From positions 29,642,682 to 29,706,681 of the forward strand of contig NC_080171.1 of NCBI RefSeq assembly GCF_950295315.1: DNA of 64,000 nt, read 5' to 3'. The notes below the pieces were generated by a model that did not search any database, had not been told where the DNA came from, and was given only the letters and a program-made list of their open reading frames with translations. The DNA is from Erinaceus europaeus. Taxonomy: Eukaryota; Chordata; Mammalia; Eulipotyphla; Erinaceidae. The position numbers and the translations under genes are program-made. Shown here one piece after another: positions 1 to 10,528 of the stretch (the first letter of the stretch is position 1; every line of letters begins with the position of its first letter).

Positions 1-119
1 GATGAGGATTTGGTGCCTGCATGAGAATGCCAGGACCTCACTTCCCCATTGATTAAACAAAGTGTAGTAGACACAAGTGGCCACATAGTTTTGGTTACTC
101 TCCCCATCAAGAGAGGGTC

Positions 120-605
120 TATCATGTTGATGTGCAAATGTCTTTTCCCAGTTGTTGGGTTGCTTGGTTATCCTTGTGTCATTTGCTTTTGATGTGTAGA
201 AGCTTTTTAGTTTGATGTAGTCCCATTTATTTAATTGGGTTTTTGTTTCTCATGCCCATTGCAATTGCACTGAATGTCCAAATACATCTTTGATGTTACG
301 GCCCTGCAATGCTTCACCATTGTTTTCTTCTATGTCTTCTGTAGTTTCGGGTCAAATATCCAGGTCTTTGATCCATTTTGAGCTGATTTTGGCACATGGT
401 GTTGAGTGGTGGTTTTGTTTCATTTTCCTACATGTGGTTGTCCAATTTTTCTAGCATTGTTTGCTGAAGTACCTTTCTTTGCCCCACTGAATGGTTTTGG
501 CCTCTGTTGTATGTTAGGTAGCTGTCTACGTGTGCGTTTATTTCTGGGCTCTTGATTCTGTTGCATTGGTCCAAGTGTCCATTTTTATTCTAGTATCACA
601 CTGGT
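120..605 (-). mobile_element. Old L1 ORF2 fragment
   Basis: The plus strand reads as the complement of L1 ORF2. Phrases such as GAAGCTTTTTAGTTTGATGT and GTCTTTGATCCATTTTGAGC also occur, slightly changed, in the full-length minus-strand L1 near 56550 and 56720. No open frame survives, so this is an ancient fragment of the RT to C-terminal region. Bases 1-119 may belong to the same element but I cannot align them. Confidence 0.8.
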
Positions 606-1397
606 TTAATTACATTCCACTCCTGAATCTAGGCCAGCCTAGGAAACTTGATGACCTATGCGGTGTGGCTGAAATTCTGGAGAGAGTCCAAAGGAGATTT
701 GGAGTCTGTGTGCTTCTTTCAGAAAATTTGCTCTTGAAATTTGTCCTTGGAACCCAGCTGTCATGCTGGAGCGTAGCCCAAGTTACTTGCTGAAATATGG
801 AGAGATGCTCATGCTTCTCCCTCACCCAGCACCTGACCTGAGAGGGAGACAGCAACATCTCTGTGCAGTGGCCAGATAACCCTTCAGATGGTACATTCCA
901 GCCAATATCTGTGTGCAGTCACTATAGTGAAGACCTTTCAGTGAGTCAAGTCAGCCCACTGAAAAATGAATTTGCAACTCTGGTCAAGTTCTGGGTGGCT
1001 TGTTTTGGGTGATATGGACTGGAACCGAAGGGATTCATTACAGATGTCTTTTAAGGGGCTTTGAAACTTTCACAAGTGCTGTTCAGTACACTGATAAACT
1101 TCCCCCAAAGCAGGTTAAGAGCCTTAGGGGTACCAAAGACCAATCATAACAGGCTTTGGAAGGCAAAGAAGTAAGGAAGAAGAGAGATGGAGGTGGGTAT
1201 GGTCCCAAATCCATAAAGTGCTCTTGTGAGGAAAAGTATGATTGTCTTAGAATAGGGACTGTTTTCTCCCTCATGTCTGTAGTGAAGGAAAAATGAAGGG
1301 AGTAGTGTCTGAAGATGAGAGAAGAGAGAGTACAGAGATGGGGCTGACTTTCTCCTGTCCTTACATTGAAGGTGACCAGAGATGAACTAGGTTAAAC
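606..1397. other. Unassigned non-coding sequence
   Basis: I see no recognisable gene or repeat here. The short ORFs on both strands lack any known motif and look like chance. Confidence 0.4.
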
Positions 1398-1512
1398 ATT
1401 ATTTATTTATTTATGAGAGACAGAGACACAGCGAGAGCAGAACACTGCTCCGGAGCTCTGGGACAGCAGTTTAACTAGCACTTAAACCTGCAGTTTTATG
1501 CGTGGGGCCTCA
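1398..1512 (-). mobile_element. Old SINE (ERI-C/D type)
   Basis: A T-rich left end (ATTTATTTATTTATGAGAGA), a purine-rich body and GAGCAGAACACTGCTC are the reverse complement of the tRNA-derived SINE body. The head is degraded. Confidence 0.6.
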
Positions 1513-2795
1513 GGCAGAGTCTGTCATGTTGCATTACCTTTGCACTATCTGCCTGGCCCATGGAAAGGATTTAATTTTCAGAAAAGCCAATAACTCCAGA
1601 AACTTCTTGTCCACCAGTGCATGGATGTGGAGGTCATTCTCTTTAGTCCTCTTGCTACAAAAGATTGAAAGAGTGCAGGTGTAGTAGAGCCACAAAATAA
1701 TTGTGGCAGGCACTCCCATTTCCCACATCTCAGCTACCTTCTTTCTTTCCTTCTTGGTTTAACGTCCGTGTGCATGCCTTGGGCCAGCTAGATGGGTCCT
1801 GTGAAGACACTACATTTTGCATTCTTCTTTGCAGTAATAAGTGTCTATGTGACATAGTTCTGACTGGAAGAGCTGTGAATGTAGCTTATTAGATGAACCT
1901 TATAGGAAAGTCTGTATGTGGGGGGTAGATTCACTTGAATGTGTGCTTGATCCTTCACTCAGCTCCCTCTGGACCATGTGGGGGAGCAGATATTTGCATT
2001 TTTCACATGTTCCTGGATTTTAGCTGCTGCTGGTCTGGGAACCACACCCTGGGGACCGTCACTCTGTTGTCCTCAGGACTGGCTTGGATGATCCCATGTG
2101 AGTGGTTTGAGTGTCTCTTCAGCCCCCAGAGGATGTCCTGAATGACAGGATCCGTTACTGGAAAGGGACTTGGACGCCTCCTCTGTCGCCACTGGAATAA
2201 ACATGTGCCTTTTGTCTTCAGGAGCAGTGGGACGTGACCAGAGGAGGGTGTCCTCCCCATCACATGGACTGTGTCCACTCCTGGTCACCGTCAGCCCAGC
2301 TCTCACCTGCGCGGTGGGCAGCCTGTGTTGTGCACATGATTCTGGACCTGAGGCATGTTTTCTTCATCAGGACTCGGTTGTTACCATACACAGTGTTTAT
2401 TTTTCTTCATAAAAAGATGCAAGCTGTGTGCTTCCAAATGCTGGAAGCTCAGAATATCCCATTTGTTTGTGGAGAGACAGACTGGATGGCATGATTTCAA
2501 TCAAACTCTGAAATGCAGCCTGGCGTGCCTGCAGCAAGGGGGCTGGGGTGGGGGATAACATTGTGTGCTCTTCTTTCTGAGCAGCTGGGGGGGCTGTGCA
2601 CACATGTTAACTCATTCCTGCCTAGAAGGGAGGTCCTGGTGGATGAGTTCCATCAGTCATGGGCTACCAGGAAACCCTGTCATGAATGTCCCTCCTCCTC
2701 CTGAGACTATGCTGACTTCTTTTGAGTCCTAGATACAAATGTCCTCCCCTCCAACTACAAAATTGATAAATAATCATTTAAAGTTTTTCAGGAGG
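1513..2795. other. Unassigned non-coding sequence
   Basis: This is apparently single-copy sequence. Overlapping short ORFs of 60-90 aa at 2000-2700 occur in several frames on both strands, which argues against coding. I recognise no repeat with confidence. Confidence 0.4.
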
Positions 2796-3025
2796 AGGAA
2801 GGGATGGGAGAAGACTCACTTAGTAGAGTGCTCACCTCACTGTGGACGAGGGCTAGGGTTTGAGCCCCTGGCACCACATGAAAACACCACGCAAAGGACG
2901 AAGTGTCACTAGTATCTCTTCTCTGTCTCCTCTAATTCTCTGCCTTACCCTCTATTGGCAGCGGGGGGGGGGGGGGGGACCAGAAGAAGAAAGAATAAAG
3001 GTCGAAAGGAAAAAATGTTTTCCCT
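2796..3025 (+). mobile_element. Diverged SINE with poly-G tract
   Basis: The head AGTAGAGTGCTCACCTCACTG and the B-box-like GGTTTGAGCCCCTGGCACCA are followed by a pyrimidine-rich body. A run of 13 G lies near 2965, followed by an A-rich tail. The 133-aa ORF across it is an artefact of the repeat. Confidence 0.65.
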
Positions 3026-3065
3026 ACTCAAATCTGTCTGAGAGATGGCACAGAATTCTATGTCC

Positions 3066-3375
3066 CAGGGCCAAGTGGTGGTGCACTTGGTTGAGTGCAC
3101 ATGTTACCATGTGCAAGGACCCAGGTTCAAGCCCCTGCTCACCACCTGCTGGGGGGAAGGTTCACAAGCAGTGGAGCAGGTCTGCATGTGTCCATCTTTC
3201 CCTCTCCCTCTCTCTCTCCCACTTCCCTCTCCATTTCTTTCTGTCCTATCAAATAAAATAGAAAGAATGGTAAAGAAATAATAATAAAAGGGGAAACAAT
3301 GGCCATGGGGAGAGGTGGCTTCATCTTGCAGGCACTGAGCCTTGACAATAACCCTAGTGGTATTACAAAAAAAGG
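3066..3375 (+). mobile_element. SINE ERI-B, long form
   Basis: The head AAGTGGTGGTGCACTTGGTT and B box AGGTTCAAGCCCCTG lead into a pyrimidine body, CTGTCCTATCAAATAAAAT, and the shared 3' module (TGCAGGCACTGAGCC...AATAACCCTAG). It is complete and on the plus strand. Confidence 0.85.
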
Positions 3376-3628
3376 TTCTATGTCCCAAATTGTGATGGTT
3401 GCGTAGAATTTCACCGCCTGGCTGTATCAGCACTCAATTAAGGGAAGGTTAGTTGGCTGATAGAGTTTTTGTTTTCTTCTGTAAATGTGCTGTATTGAAC
3501 ATTCTTATATATTAAATCTTAACCCCTTGTTTCCTGATTAAGGTAAACTCTTTGCAGCAGAATTTGGAGGGAAATTGTAGACAAGATACCTGAATTTCTG
3601 TTTCCCAAGTCTATGTAAATAAGCCTCA

Positions 3629-3796
3629 TTTAATTTTTTTTTTCTTTTTAGATAGAAACAGAAAGGGAAAGAGGCAGAGGGAGAGAATGAACAAGGCCAC
3701 AGAAATGAAGCTTCCTTCAATGTGGTGGGGGTCACACACTTGGCCAAGTAGCACTAAAATTTTTGAAGTGAGCTATTTTGCCAGTCCCTTCACCAC
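3629..3796 (-). mobile_element. SINE (ERI-C like)
   Basis: T-rich tail at left, an AGATAGAAACAGAAAGGGAA body, then CACTTGGCCAAGTAGCAC and GAGCTATTTTGCCAGTCCC, which is the reverse of a 'GGGCTGGCAAAATAGCTC' head. The same head occurs on the plus strand at 42706. Confidence 0.65.
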
Positions 3797-3899
3797 CACT
3801 CCCACTTCAGAACACAGGTTTTGTCACTTTCTAAGGTCATTTTTCTCTTGGTTTTTCTCAATAATTAGCAACATCTTCACATGGAAAAAAAAAATCTAA

Positions 3900-4444
3900 T
3901 CTTAAAGTTTTTTTTTCTTCCTATCAATTTTCATTCTATAGAATATTTCATTTGACTATTTTCTTGGATCAGCTTTTTTTTATTATGAGAACATTCAAAT
4001 GGGGAAAATGTTGAAATATAGTATGATGAACACCCACACACTCTATATCTAGACTCACTGATTTGCATTCTGTTACATGATTCATTTTCTCTACCTATGA
4101 GTGAGTGTATATTTCAATTTCCCTAATAACCACAGAGTTCTTTACTTTTATTTTGTTACATCTTTTTAAATTTAAAATCCCCCCACAGAATTATTTTCAC
4201 ACCTAAGGAAATTATCAATAGTTTAATTATGCCACCTGATGTCTTATCTATAGTTGGATAACTCAGTACATGTACAGAGTGTTCTTTCAGGAGAACCGCT
4301 ACCACAGAATATGCAGAGATTATACTCTGGCATCTCTATCCTGACTTACACATCAGGGTCATCTGGGATTTAGTTGTTTGTTTATTTCTTTTAACAGATG
4401 CTAAGACTAGCATCCAGGATTCTTCAGGTAATCAAGAAAGAAGT
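3900..4444. other. AT-rich sequence, possible ancient repeat
   Basis: The stretch is AT-rich. The part around 4010-4240 (GAACACCCACACACTCTATA) recalls an old mammalian L1-type 3' region, but I cannot place it with confidence. I see no gene. Confidence 0.3.
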
Positions 4445-4990
4445 TGTTGGGTAAATCAGGCAAGAGGGGTCAAGCTGGATCGTGATAGATGCAAGCTGGA
4501 GTTTCTGGTGGTGAACTCAGTATAGTAAACGCTGTCATAGATTTATATAGAGCAGGTAGCAGTCCTGCGGATTTATTTAGTTGGCACCTGTATGTGAATC
4601 CATGGCCTTTGTGCATGTATGGGAGGCCTCCTTGGCCCAATCTTTTTGTGAGAGTGAGAGGGAGGAGAGGAGAGATGTCGGGCAGCCCCCCTGCTCTGTT
4701 CCATCGCTGATGCTATGGTCTATTTACATAATCATTGTTTTGCCTGAGACTTGTCCTGCCTGCAGGGTATTGGTTAATCCCACTGGTTAGAACCTTCATG
4801 ACAGCTGCTATGGAAGCTTTCTACCTTTGTGTTCTTTTCTTTTCTCCACCCCCTCTCCTAGCCATTTCCTTTTCCCACTTGCCACTTCTGGTTAAAGATA
4901 TATATAAAGGTGTTGTCTCTGATCAATAAAGGCATTGTGCTCCCGCTCCGCCACGAGTTCCTGGTCTCTCTCCCATGATGCTAGCCCTGC
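4445..4990 (+). mobile_element. Candidate solo LTR
   Basis: The order of signals is LTR-like: a TATA box (TATATAAAGG at 4901-4910), a poly(A) signal (AATAAA at 4925-4930), then a CT-rich U5-like end (TTCCTGGTCTCTCTCCCATG). I cannot find a clear TG...CA end pair or target duplication, so both boundaries are guesses and the very short TATA-to-poly(A) distance is a caution. Confidence 0.4.
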
Positions 4991-4994
4991 AGAG

Positions 4995-5192
4995 AGGGGT
5001 GAGGGGAGAGAGAGAGAGAGAGACACGCAGACAGAGGGGAGACCCCACAGCACTGTTCAGCTATCTATGGAGCTCACCCTGTGTTTCCTGGTGCTTCCTG
5101 TGGTGCTGAGATTTGAGACCAGGGCCTCACTCAAGGCAACAAAGTGGGCTCTTCTCCAGATGGATGAACTATATCCTGGCTCCTAAGGTAGA
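4995..5192 (-). mobile_element. SINE (ERI-C/D like)
   Basis: A GA-rich tract is followed by CACAGCACTGTTCAG and GTGGTGCTGAGATTTGAGAC, the reverse complement of the SINE body and B box. The head is degraded. Confidence 0.6.
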
Positions 5193-5384
5193 TTTAAAAG
5201 CCTCTACATCTAGAATATATGTGATTAATAAAAACCAATATCACTTCAATAAACTAACAGGTTTTTGGGGAGAGTCATAGGTCTCAGACCTTTGTGGAGG
5301 TGCAGGGTTAGAGGTGTAGTTCTGTGGTGACAGTGGCCAAAGCCTCAGGGACAGCGATGGAGAGGTGAGAAGGAGGTGTTTTGT

Positions 5385-5615
5385 TTTGTTTTTTTATAAA
5401 CTTTAAGTATTTTTAAATTTATATTTGATAGAACATAGATAAATTAAGAGAGGAAGGGGAGACAGGGAGAGAGAATGAGAGATACTGCAGCATTGCTTCA
5501 TGGTTTATAAAGCTTCCCCCCACTCCCCTGCAGATGAGTACAGGGGGCTTGAACCCAGGTCCTTGTGCACAGTGATGTGTGTGCTCAACTGGGTGTGCTA
5601 CTATCTGGTCCCTGG
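5385..5615 (-). mobile_element. SINE ERI-B
   Basis: T/A-rich tail at left, GATAGAACATAGATAAATTA, CTTCCCCCCACTCCCCTGCA, GGGCTTGAACCCAGGTCCTT (B box on the minus strand) and CAACTGGGTGTGCTACTATC (head on the minus strand). Confidence 0.85.
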
Positions 5616-5682
5616 GAGAGAGTCTTATTACCAGACTCAGGGCTAGGTCATGGTTCCTAGAAGAGTGAGAAGATGGGCTCCT
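5597..5682 (+). repeat. Left arm of short inverted repeat
   Basis: This stretch (GTGTGCTACTATCTGGTCCC...AGAAGATGG) is the imperfect reverse complement of 6628-6716. It covers the SINE head plus about 60 bp of non-SINE sequence. Confidence 0.7.
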
Positions 5683-5835
5683 CTTCTCCCATTGCCACTG
5701 TTTCACAGAATCTGAGTGGCAGGAGTCCCCCCTGTCCCCAGGTTGGGTTTGACCTGTGTGGAGAGGGGATGGGTGTCTCCCTCCTAGAGGCTGAGAAGTT
5801 CCACATCTTTGTTGAGTTAAATCTGATCATCTCTC

Positions 5836-5845
5836 AGGAGAGAGA

Positions 5846-5892
<47 letters not shown>

Positions 5893-5990
5893 ACACTAGG
5901 GTACTACACCAGCATATTTGGTGCCAGGGTCAAACCTGGGGCTTCAAGCATAATCCTGTGCTCTTCCCACAGAGTTGCAAAACACATATA
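5836..5990 (-). mobile_element. SINE ERI-C with (GA)n expansion
   Basis: A pure GA run at about 5842-5890 is followed by TGGTGCCAGGGTCAAACCTG and GGGGCTTCAAGCATAATCCT, the reverse of an ERI-C body and B box. The head end is short. Confidence 0.65.
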
Positions 5991-6065
5991 TACTAAGTTT
6001 GATGGTTTCTTGGAAGTTCAGAAATCCATCCAGGGACAAGACAGAGACAGAGGGCTGAGGTTGAG

Positions 6066-6478
6066 GGTGACTGGGTAGTGGCACACCCAGTTGAGTGCAC
6101 ACATTACTATGCAAAAGGACCTGGGTTTGAACCCCCACCCCCACCCCCACCATCTGTAGCATCCCTAGTGCAGGTGTCTCCCTCTGTCTCCCTCTCCCCT
6201 CTCAATTTATCTCTTTTTTAAAATATTTTATTTTATTTATTTATTCCCTTTTGTTGCCCTTGTTGTTTTATTGTTGTAGTTACTATTGTTGTTGTCATCG
6301 TTGTTGGATAGGACAGAGAGAAATGGAGAGAGGAGGGGAAGACAGAGAGGAGGAGAGAAAGATAGACACCTGCAGACCTGCTTCACCGCTTGTGAAGCGA
6401 CTCCCCTGCAGGTGGGGAGCCGGGGTTCGAACCGCTCAATTTATCTCTTATATAAAACAAAAAAAGGAAACAAAAATA
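6066..6478 (+). mobile_element. SINE ERI-B split by an ERI-A insertion
   Basis: The head (GACTGGGTAGTGGCACACCC) and B box (GGGTTTGAACCCCCACCC) run to CTCAATTTATCTCTT. The same 15 bases recur at 6435-6449, where the element resumes with its A-rich tail. Bases 6216-6434 are a later insertion. Confidence 0.85.
6216..6434 (-). mobile_element. SINE ERI-A, 5'-truncated, with target duplication
   Basis: The reverse complement shows the ERI-A body (CCCTTTTGTTGCCCTTGTTG at left, GAAGCGACTCCCCTGCAGGT, GGGGTTCGAACC at right) but lacks the tRNA-like head. Target duplication CTCAATTTATCTCTT is at 6201-6215 and 6435-6449. This is a 5'-truncated insertion nested in an older SINE. Confidence 0.9.
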
Positions 6479-6627
6479 GAGATGAGATGAGGAGTGGGGG
6501 TGTCCTGGTGCAGAGCCGGTGGGAGGACACAGAGAAACTTCCAGGCTACAGATACAGGAGCACACAGACAGTGAGCTGTGACCTAGCAGAGCTGGGGATG
6601 GAGTGACTCTGGTGTTGGTGGGCCTCA

Positions 6628-6716
6628 CCATCTCCTCACTCCATCTCTTCCAGGAAGCATGACTTAGCCCTGAATCTGGTAATAAGGCTCTCTCCTAGGG
6701 ACCAGGTAGTGGCACA
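6628..6716 (-). repeat. Right arm of short inverted repeat
   Basis: CCATCTCCTCACTCCATCTC through GGTAGTGGCACAC is the imperfect inverted copy of 5597-5682. The two arms are about 945 bp apart. Confidence 0.7.
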
Positions 6717-7366
6717 CTCATTCATGTTTTTGTAATGAGGGACAGATCTCACTGACTGCCCTTTCCTTCTTTCTGTGCCCTCTTTCCCTGTTTCTGAAGC
6801 CTCGAGTGAAAGAAAGAGAGAGGGAGAGAGAGAAGTTTGGTTTGAAATTATCAGAGCCTCTCATTGCCAGGCAAGTTCTCTTCATTTAGAACTTGGAGCC
6901 TGTATGGTTTTCTGAGCCTCCGAAAATAAACAACAGTTTTCAACAGTGTCGCTTAATGAACTGGGGCTTGAGAAACCAGCAATAAACTTTCTGGCCCGCT
7001 TAATGGAATATCACTTCTCTTGTCCTGACTGCAATCATGTGTTTTATTTCCCTTCTTTTTATTAGCTCCCAGCTAAAGACTGAGCTGTATGAGGCCTCGT
7101 GGCCTTCTTCTTGGGGGAGCAGTAGAGATCTTTGCTTTCCATTTGTCTCCTGAGCATCTCAAATGTCCTTTGGTGCTTTCCCAAAGGTCAACTGAAACCA
7201 CCAGCTGTGAGATCTCCGTCATGACTGTTTATTTGTTTATCTCCCATCTTATAAATGCAGCCTTTGTTTCCTTTTGTATCTGAATTTTTATCAACTTGGA
7301 TTGTACACATTGGCAGGCTGCTTTTTTGGTGAGAGGGGTAGATGAACTCAAAAGGTTAGAATAAGT
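6717..7366. other. Unassigned non-coding sequence
   Basis: It includes a short GA-rich patch near 6805-6835. Otherwise I recognise no gene or repeat. Confidence 0.4.
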
Positions 7367-7367
7367 T

Positions 7368-7497
7368 TGGAGAGAAAGCATAGTGGTTATGTAAAACCCC
7401 TTCATGCTTGAGACTTTAAGGTCACAGGATCAATCCCTGGCACCACCATAAGCCAGAGTTGAACAGTGCTCTAGTAAAATTTATTTATTTTTATTTT
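7368..7497 (+). mobile_element. SINE ERI-D
   Basis: GCATAGTGGTTATGTAAAAC is the head. CAGGATCAATCCCTGGCACC (B box) and CACCATAAGCCAGAGTTGAA follow, then an A/T-rich tail. Similar copies lie at 12049 (+) and 25440 (-). Confidence 0.75.
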
Positions 7498-7558
7498 AAA
7501 ATATTTATTTATTTATTTATTTCCACCAGGGTTATTATTGGGGCTCAGTGCCTGCACA
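7498..7558 (-). mobile_element. SINE (shared 3' module), left part, interrupted by Vingi
   Basis: TTATTTATTTCCACCAGGG and GGGGCTCAGTGCCTGCAC are the reverse complement of the long-form SINE 3' module. The element resumes at 8535 after the Vingi insertion. The last 12 bases (7547-7558, AGTGCCTGCACA) are the target duplication. Confidence 0.85.
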
Positions 7559-8530
7559 GGAAACACTCACGAAAGACATGTCTCTGATATCTGATTACTG
7601 TAAAAAATGGCGACTAATCCCTAGCACTGCAAAAACGGTATCATCTGTTTTCCATCTACACCATGCCTCGGCCTCGCGTGAGCTTAATGTGCAGCTTGAC
7701 GATACGAGAATCCGGCATGAAGCCCATCCAGTTTATTTGGCATTACTCTCGATCGCACCCTGTCATTTCACAAACATCTCATAAAAACTGCAGCAAAGGT
7801 GGGCGCGAGGAATAACATCATTGCAAGACTGGCCAGCTCCTCATGGGGCGCGAGCGCTTCCACACTACGATCCTCATCTCTGGCATTATGCTATTCCACT
7901 GCAGAATACCGTGCCCCAGTATGGTTCCGTAGCCCCCATGTCCACTTGGTCGATTCCAAATTATATTCCTCCATGAAGATAATTTCTGGAACCATCCGTT
8001 CCACTCCGGTTCCATGGCTGCCAGTTCTTAGCAACATCGCCCCGCCAGATATTCGTCGGGATGCGGCATCATCTAAGTTGATTTCCCACATCTACACTCG
8101 ACCGGACCTGCCAATATACGCGGATATCTTCGCCCACCCTGTCCAACGCTTGACATCTCGTCACCCAATCTGGTCCCCTACGCCTACACTGAACTTCTCT
8201 GTTCCAGACTCTTGGAAACAGAGTTGGCAGTCAGCTGAGGTAAAGAACAAACACCTCATCACAGACCCCTGCAAGCGTCAACCCGGCTTTGACCTAGCAC
8301 GTTATGATTGGGCCCTCCTCAATCGCTATCCAACAGGCCATGGCCGGTGCACCGCTATGTTCCATCGCTGGGGAGCCAGAGACGACCCGAACTGCCCCTG
8401 CGGCTCCAGACAGACTATGACCCACATAGTCAACGACTGCCACCTCTCCAGATTCAAAGGAGGTCTCGAAACTTTACATCAGGCTCAACCTGACGCTGTT
8501 GACTGGCTACGGAAGAAGGGCAAACGCTAG
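7559..8530 (+). pseudogene. C-terminal part of Vingi reverse transcriptase
   Basis: The frame encodes the region downstream of the RT active site. Visible blocks are KWRLIPSTAKTVSSVFHLH, then after a frameshift RNNIIARLASSSWGASAS, YSTAEYRAPVW (family pattern Y-S-x-x-E-Y-x-A-P-V-W) and WLPVLSNIAPPDIRRDAAS. A C-terminal Cys/His motif follows: C-P-C-G-S-R-Q-T-M-T-H-I-V-N-D-C. The reading frame is lost by an apparent single-base deletion near 7739, between the blocks starting at 7565 and 7799; the rest runs open for 243 codons to a TAG at 8528. The catalytic YxDD box and the endonuclease are missing because of 5' truncation, so it cannot act on its own. GC content and codon use are richer than in the surrounding AT-rich DNA. 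Confidence 0.75.
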
Positions 8531-8534
8531 AAGA
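7559..8534 (+). mobile_element. Vingi-type non-LTR retrotransposon, 5'-truncated (copy 1)
   Basis: About 976 bp, flanked by the perfect 12-bp duplication AGTGCCTGCACA (7547-7558 and 8535-8546). It ends in a short AGAAGA tail after its stop codon, as expected for target-primed reverse transcription. It holds only the RT thumb and C-terminal region. From memory, the Vingi clade was described from the European hedgehog genome and is otherwise absent from mammals; the clade assignment rests on that and on the protein below, not on a search. Confidence 0.8.
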
Positions 8535-8826
8535 AGTGCCTGCACAACAAATCCACCTATTCTATTAATCATTTTCCTCTTTCTTTCCTCCCTCCCTCCT
8601 TTCCTTCCTTCTTTCTTTCTTCCTCTCTCTCTGCTTTCTTATTAGCTAGGACAGAAAGAAATTGAGGAGGGGAGAGAGAGAAAGAGAGACACAGAGAGAT
8701 GCCTGCAGACCTACTTCACTGCTTGTGAAGCTTCCCCCCCCCTGTAGTTGGGAGTGGGGACTCAAACCTGTGTTCTTATGCATGGGAACAGGTGTTGTCA
8801 ACCAGGTGTGCCCTACCCCATCCTCT
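8535..8826 (-). mobile_element. SINE, right part, interrupted by Vingi
   Basis: This continues the SINE of 7498-7558: AAATCCACC, a pyrimidine tract, GACCTACTTCACTGCTTGTG, GGGACTCAAACCTGTGTTC (B box on the minus strand) and AACCAGGTGTGCCCTACCCC (head). Confidence 0.85.
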
Positions 8827-9735
8827 TCTTAACCTCTTCTGGAAAAATTAAAAATAGTTAAAAGGTTAAAATCCCAGTACCAACACCTAAAACAGAGATT
8901 AAAGTGGGGAATGGAGGACTGAGGCCTTTCTGGGGTGATCCTGGTGGGTGGATTTCTGCTGTTTCTTTCCGACGCATCTTTGCACTGCGCTTGGAATTAT
9001 CAGCAATTGTCAGTGGGTGCCAGAAATCTGGTATTTGCAACTGATGAGAGAGGGGGTGGGTAGGAGGGAATCAGGTGTCAGGGACAGAGGTGGTAAGTAT
9101 CAGTTGAGCTTCCTTTGAAGACTGAATCACTTGCAGGCTTTATTTTCTCAAATTCTCTTCTATCTCTGGTCTTGAACATCTCATTCCAGATCTGGGTTGC
9201 TGTCTGCACGGACACACATTGATAACTGGAACATTGGACGCTTTCTTACATTTATTTACTCAGATGATGACCACAGCTTGCTTTCTCCCACCATCTCCCC
9301 TTTAGAACTACCCAGGAAATAGGAAAACAAATACTGTGAAAATATACAGCTAGGCTAGTTGTCATTTCTCAAGGTGTCCTGAGAATTGCTGACAGGCAAA
9401 CCTCTGATTTTAGCATCTTTGGAATATGTAGAAAACAGGACAGGAAATCAAAATGCTTCCTTGTTTTCTTGACTATCTGAAACACCTAGAATGCGATCCA
9501 TTCACCATCCATCCAGCCATCTGTCCATTCATTCATCCATTTGGTTTTCTACCTATTTTTTTTAAAGCACCTGCTGTATTTATGATGACTCTTCTGCAGT
9601 TGATGATTTGCACCTGTACTGCAGGCACATGTCAGATACACTTGGTTTTGGGCAATCTGACACTGTATTTGCCTGCTGTCATCTTGCCTTGCCTTCCTCC
9701 ACCTCTTTGGGAGGAGTCCTTCTCCTAGGGTTTTT
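8827..9735. other. Unassigned, apparently unique sequence
   Basis: I recognise no coding or repeat signature. A short CCATCC-rich patch lies near 9498-9540. Confidence 0.4.
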
Positions 9736-10065
9736 TTTTTTTTAAATTTTTGTTAGTGATTTAATAATGACTAGCAATATTGTAAGATAATAGGGGTACA
9801 ATTCCATACAGTCCCTACCACCAGAGTTCCGCATCCCCTCCCCTCCATTGGAAGCTCCCCTATTCTTTACTCCTCTGGGAGTATGGACCAGAGGTCTTTA
9901 TGGGGTGCAGAAAGTAGGAGGTCTGGCTTCTGTAATTGCTTCTCTGGTGAACATGGGCATTGACAGGTGGATTCATACCCCCAGCCTGTTTCTCAGCCTG
10001 TGGGGTAGGGCTCTGGGGAGGTGGGGTTCCAGGGCTTCCAGGGCTCATAGGTGAGGTTGTCTGCC
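9736..10065 (-). repeat. R1 interspersed repeat, copy a
   Basis: A T-rich tail at left is followed by GGGGTACAATTCCATACAGT, CCTCTGGGAGTATGGACC and GGTCTGGCTTCTGTAATTGC. The same series occurs on the minus strand at 21018 and 45912 and on the plus strand at 40585 and 42845. Confidence 0.8.
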
Positions 10066-10441
10066 CAGGGAAGTTAGAGTTGAAGAAGGCAATAGATAAT
10101 TATTCTTTATGGGGTACAGAAGGTAGAAGGCCTGGCTTCTATAATTCTTCTCCGCTGGACATTAGGGTCCCCCCCCCCCCAAACACCAAGTAACCAATCC
10201 AAGGCTGACACTTCCAATCACTCTTCACTTCCCATATCCCCTTAGGGGCAGAAAACAAGTTACTTCCTCGTATCCCCAGAAACCAGACAAGCTGATCCTA
10301 AATGTGCTTCCCCTTGACCCACCCATCCCTCTCTTCGAGGTGTCCTCCTTCTACTTCCTCTGCCCCCTGACTGGCCTAGCTTTCATCTTTTCATCTTTTC
10401 CCCATAGTAGGGGCTGCTATGGAATCTGCATGTAACAAACC
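10066..10441. other. R1 fragment plus unassigned sequence
   Basis: Bases 10085-10155 repeat the R1 phrases AAGGCAATAGATAATTATT and GAAGGCCTGGCTTCTATAAT, followed by a run of 12 C. The remainder (10160-10441) is C-rich and unassigned; it could be the U3 part of the LTR that follows. Confidence 0.45.
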
Positions 10442-10497
10442 ATCTTTTTTTTTTTTTTTCTCAGAGCACTTCTCTGGCTTATGGTGTGCTGCCTACC
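10442..10497 (-). mobile_element. SINE ERI-D fragment
   Basis: A T run is followed by CTCAGAGCACTTCTCTGGCTTA, the reverse of the ERI-D body end. Only the 3' part remains. Confidence 0.5.
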
Positions 10498-10528
10498 GGA
10501 TGGGTGGTCATAGCCGATGGCAGGAGGA

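Noticed and set aside
2860..3261. 133-aa open frame on the plus strand
   Set aside because: It covers two SINE copies and a poly-G run; the translation is SINE text with no conserved motif.
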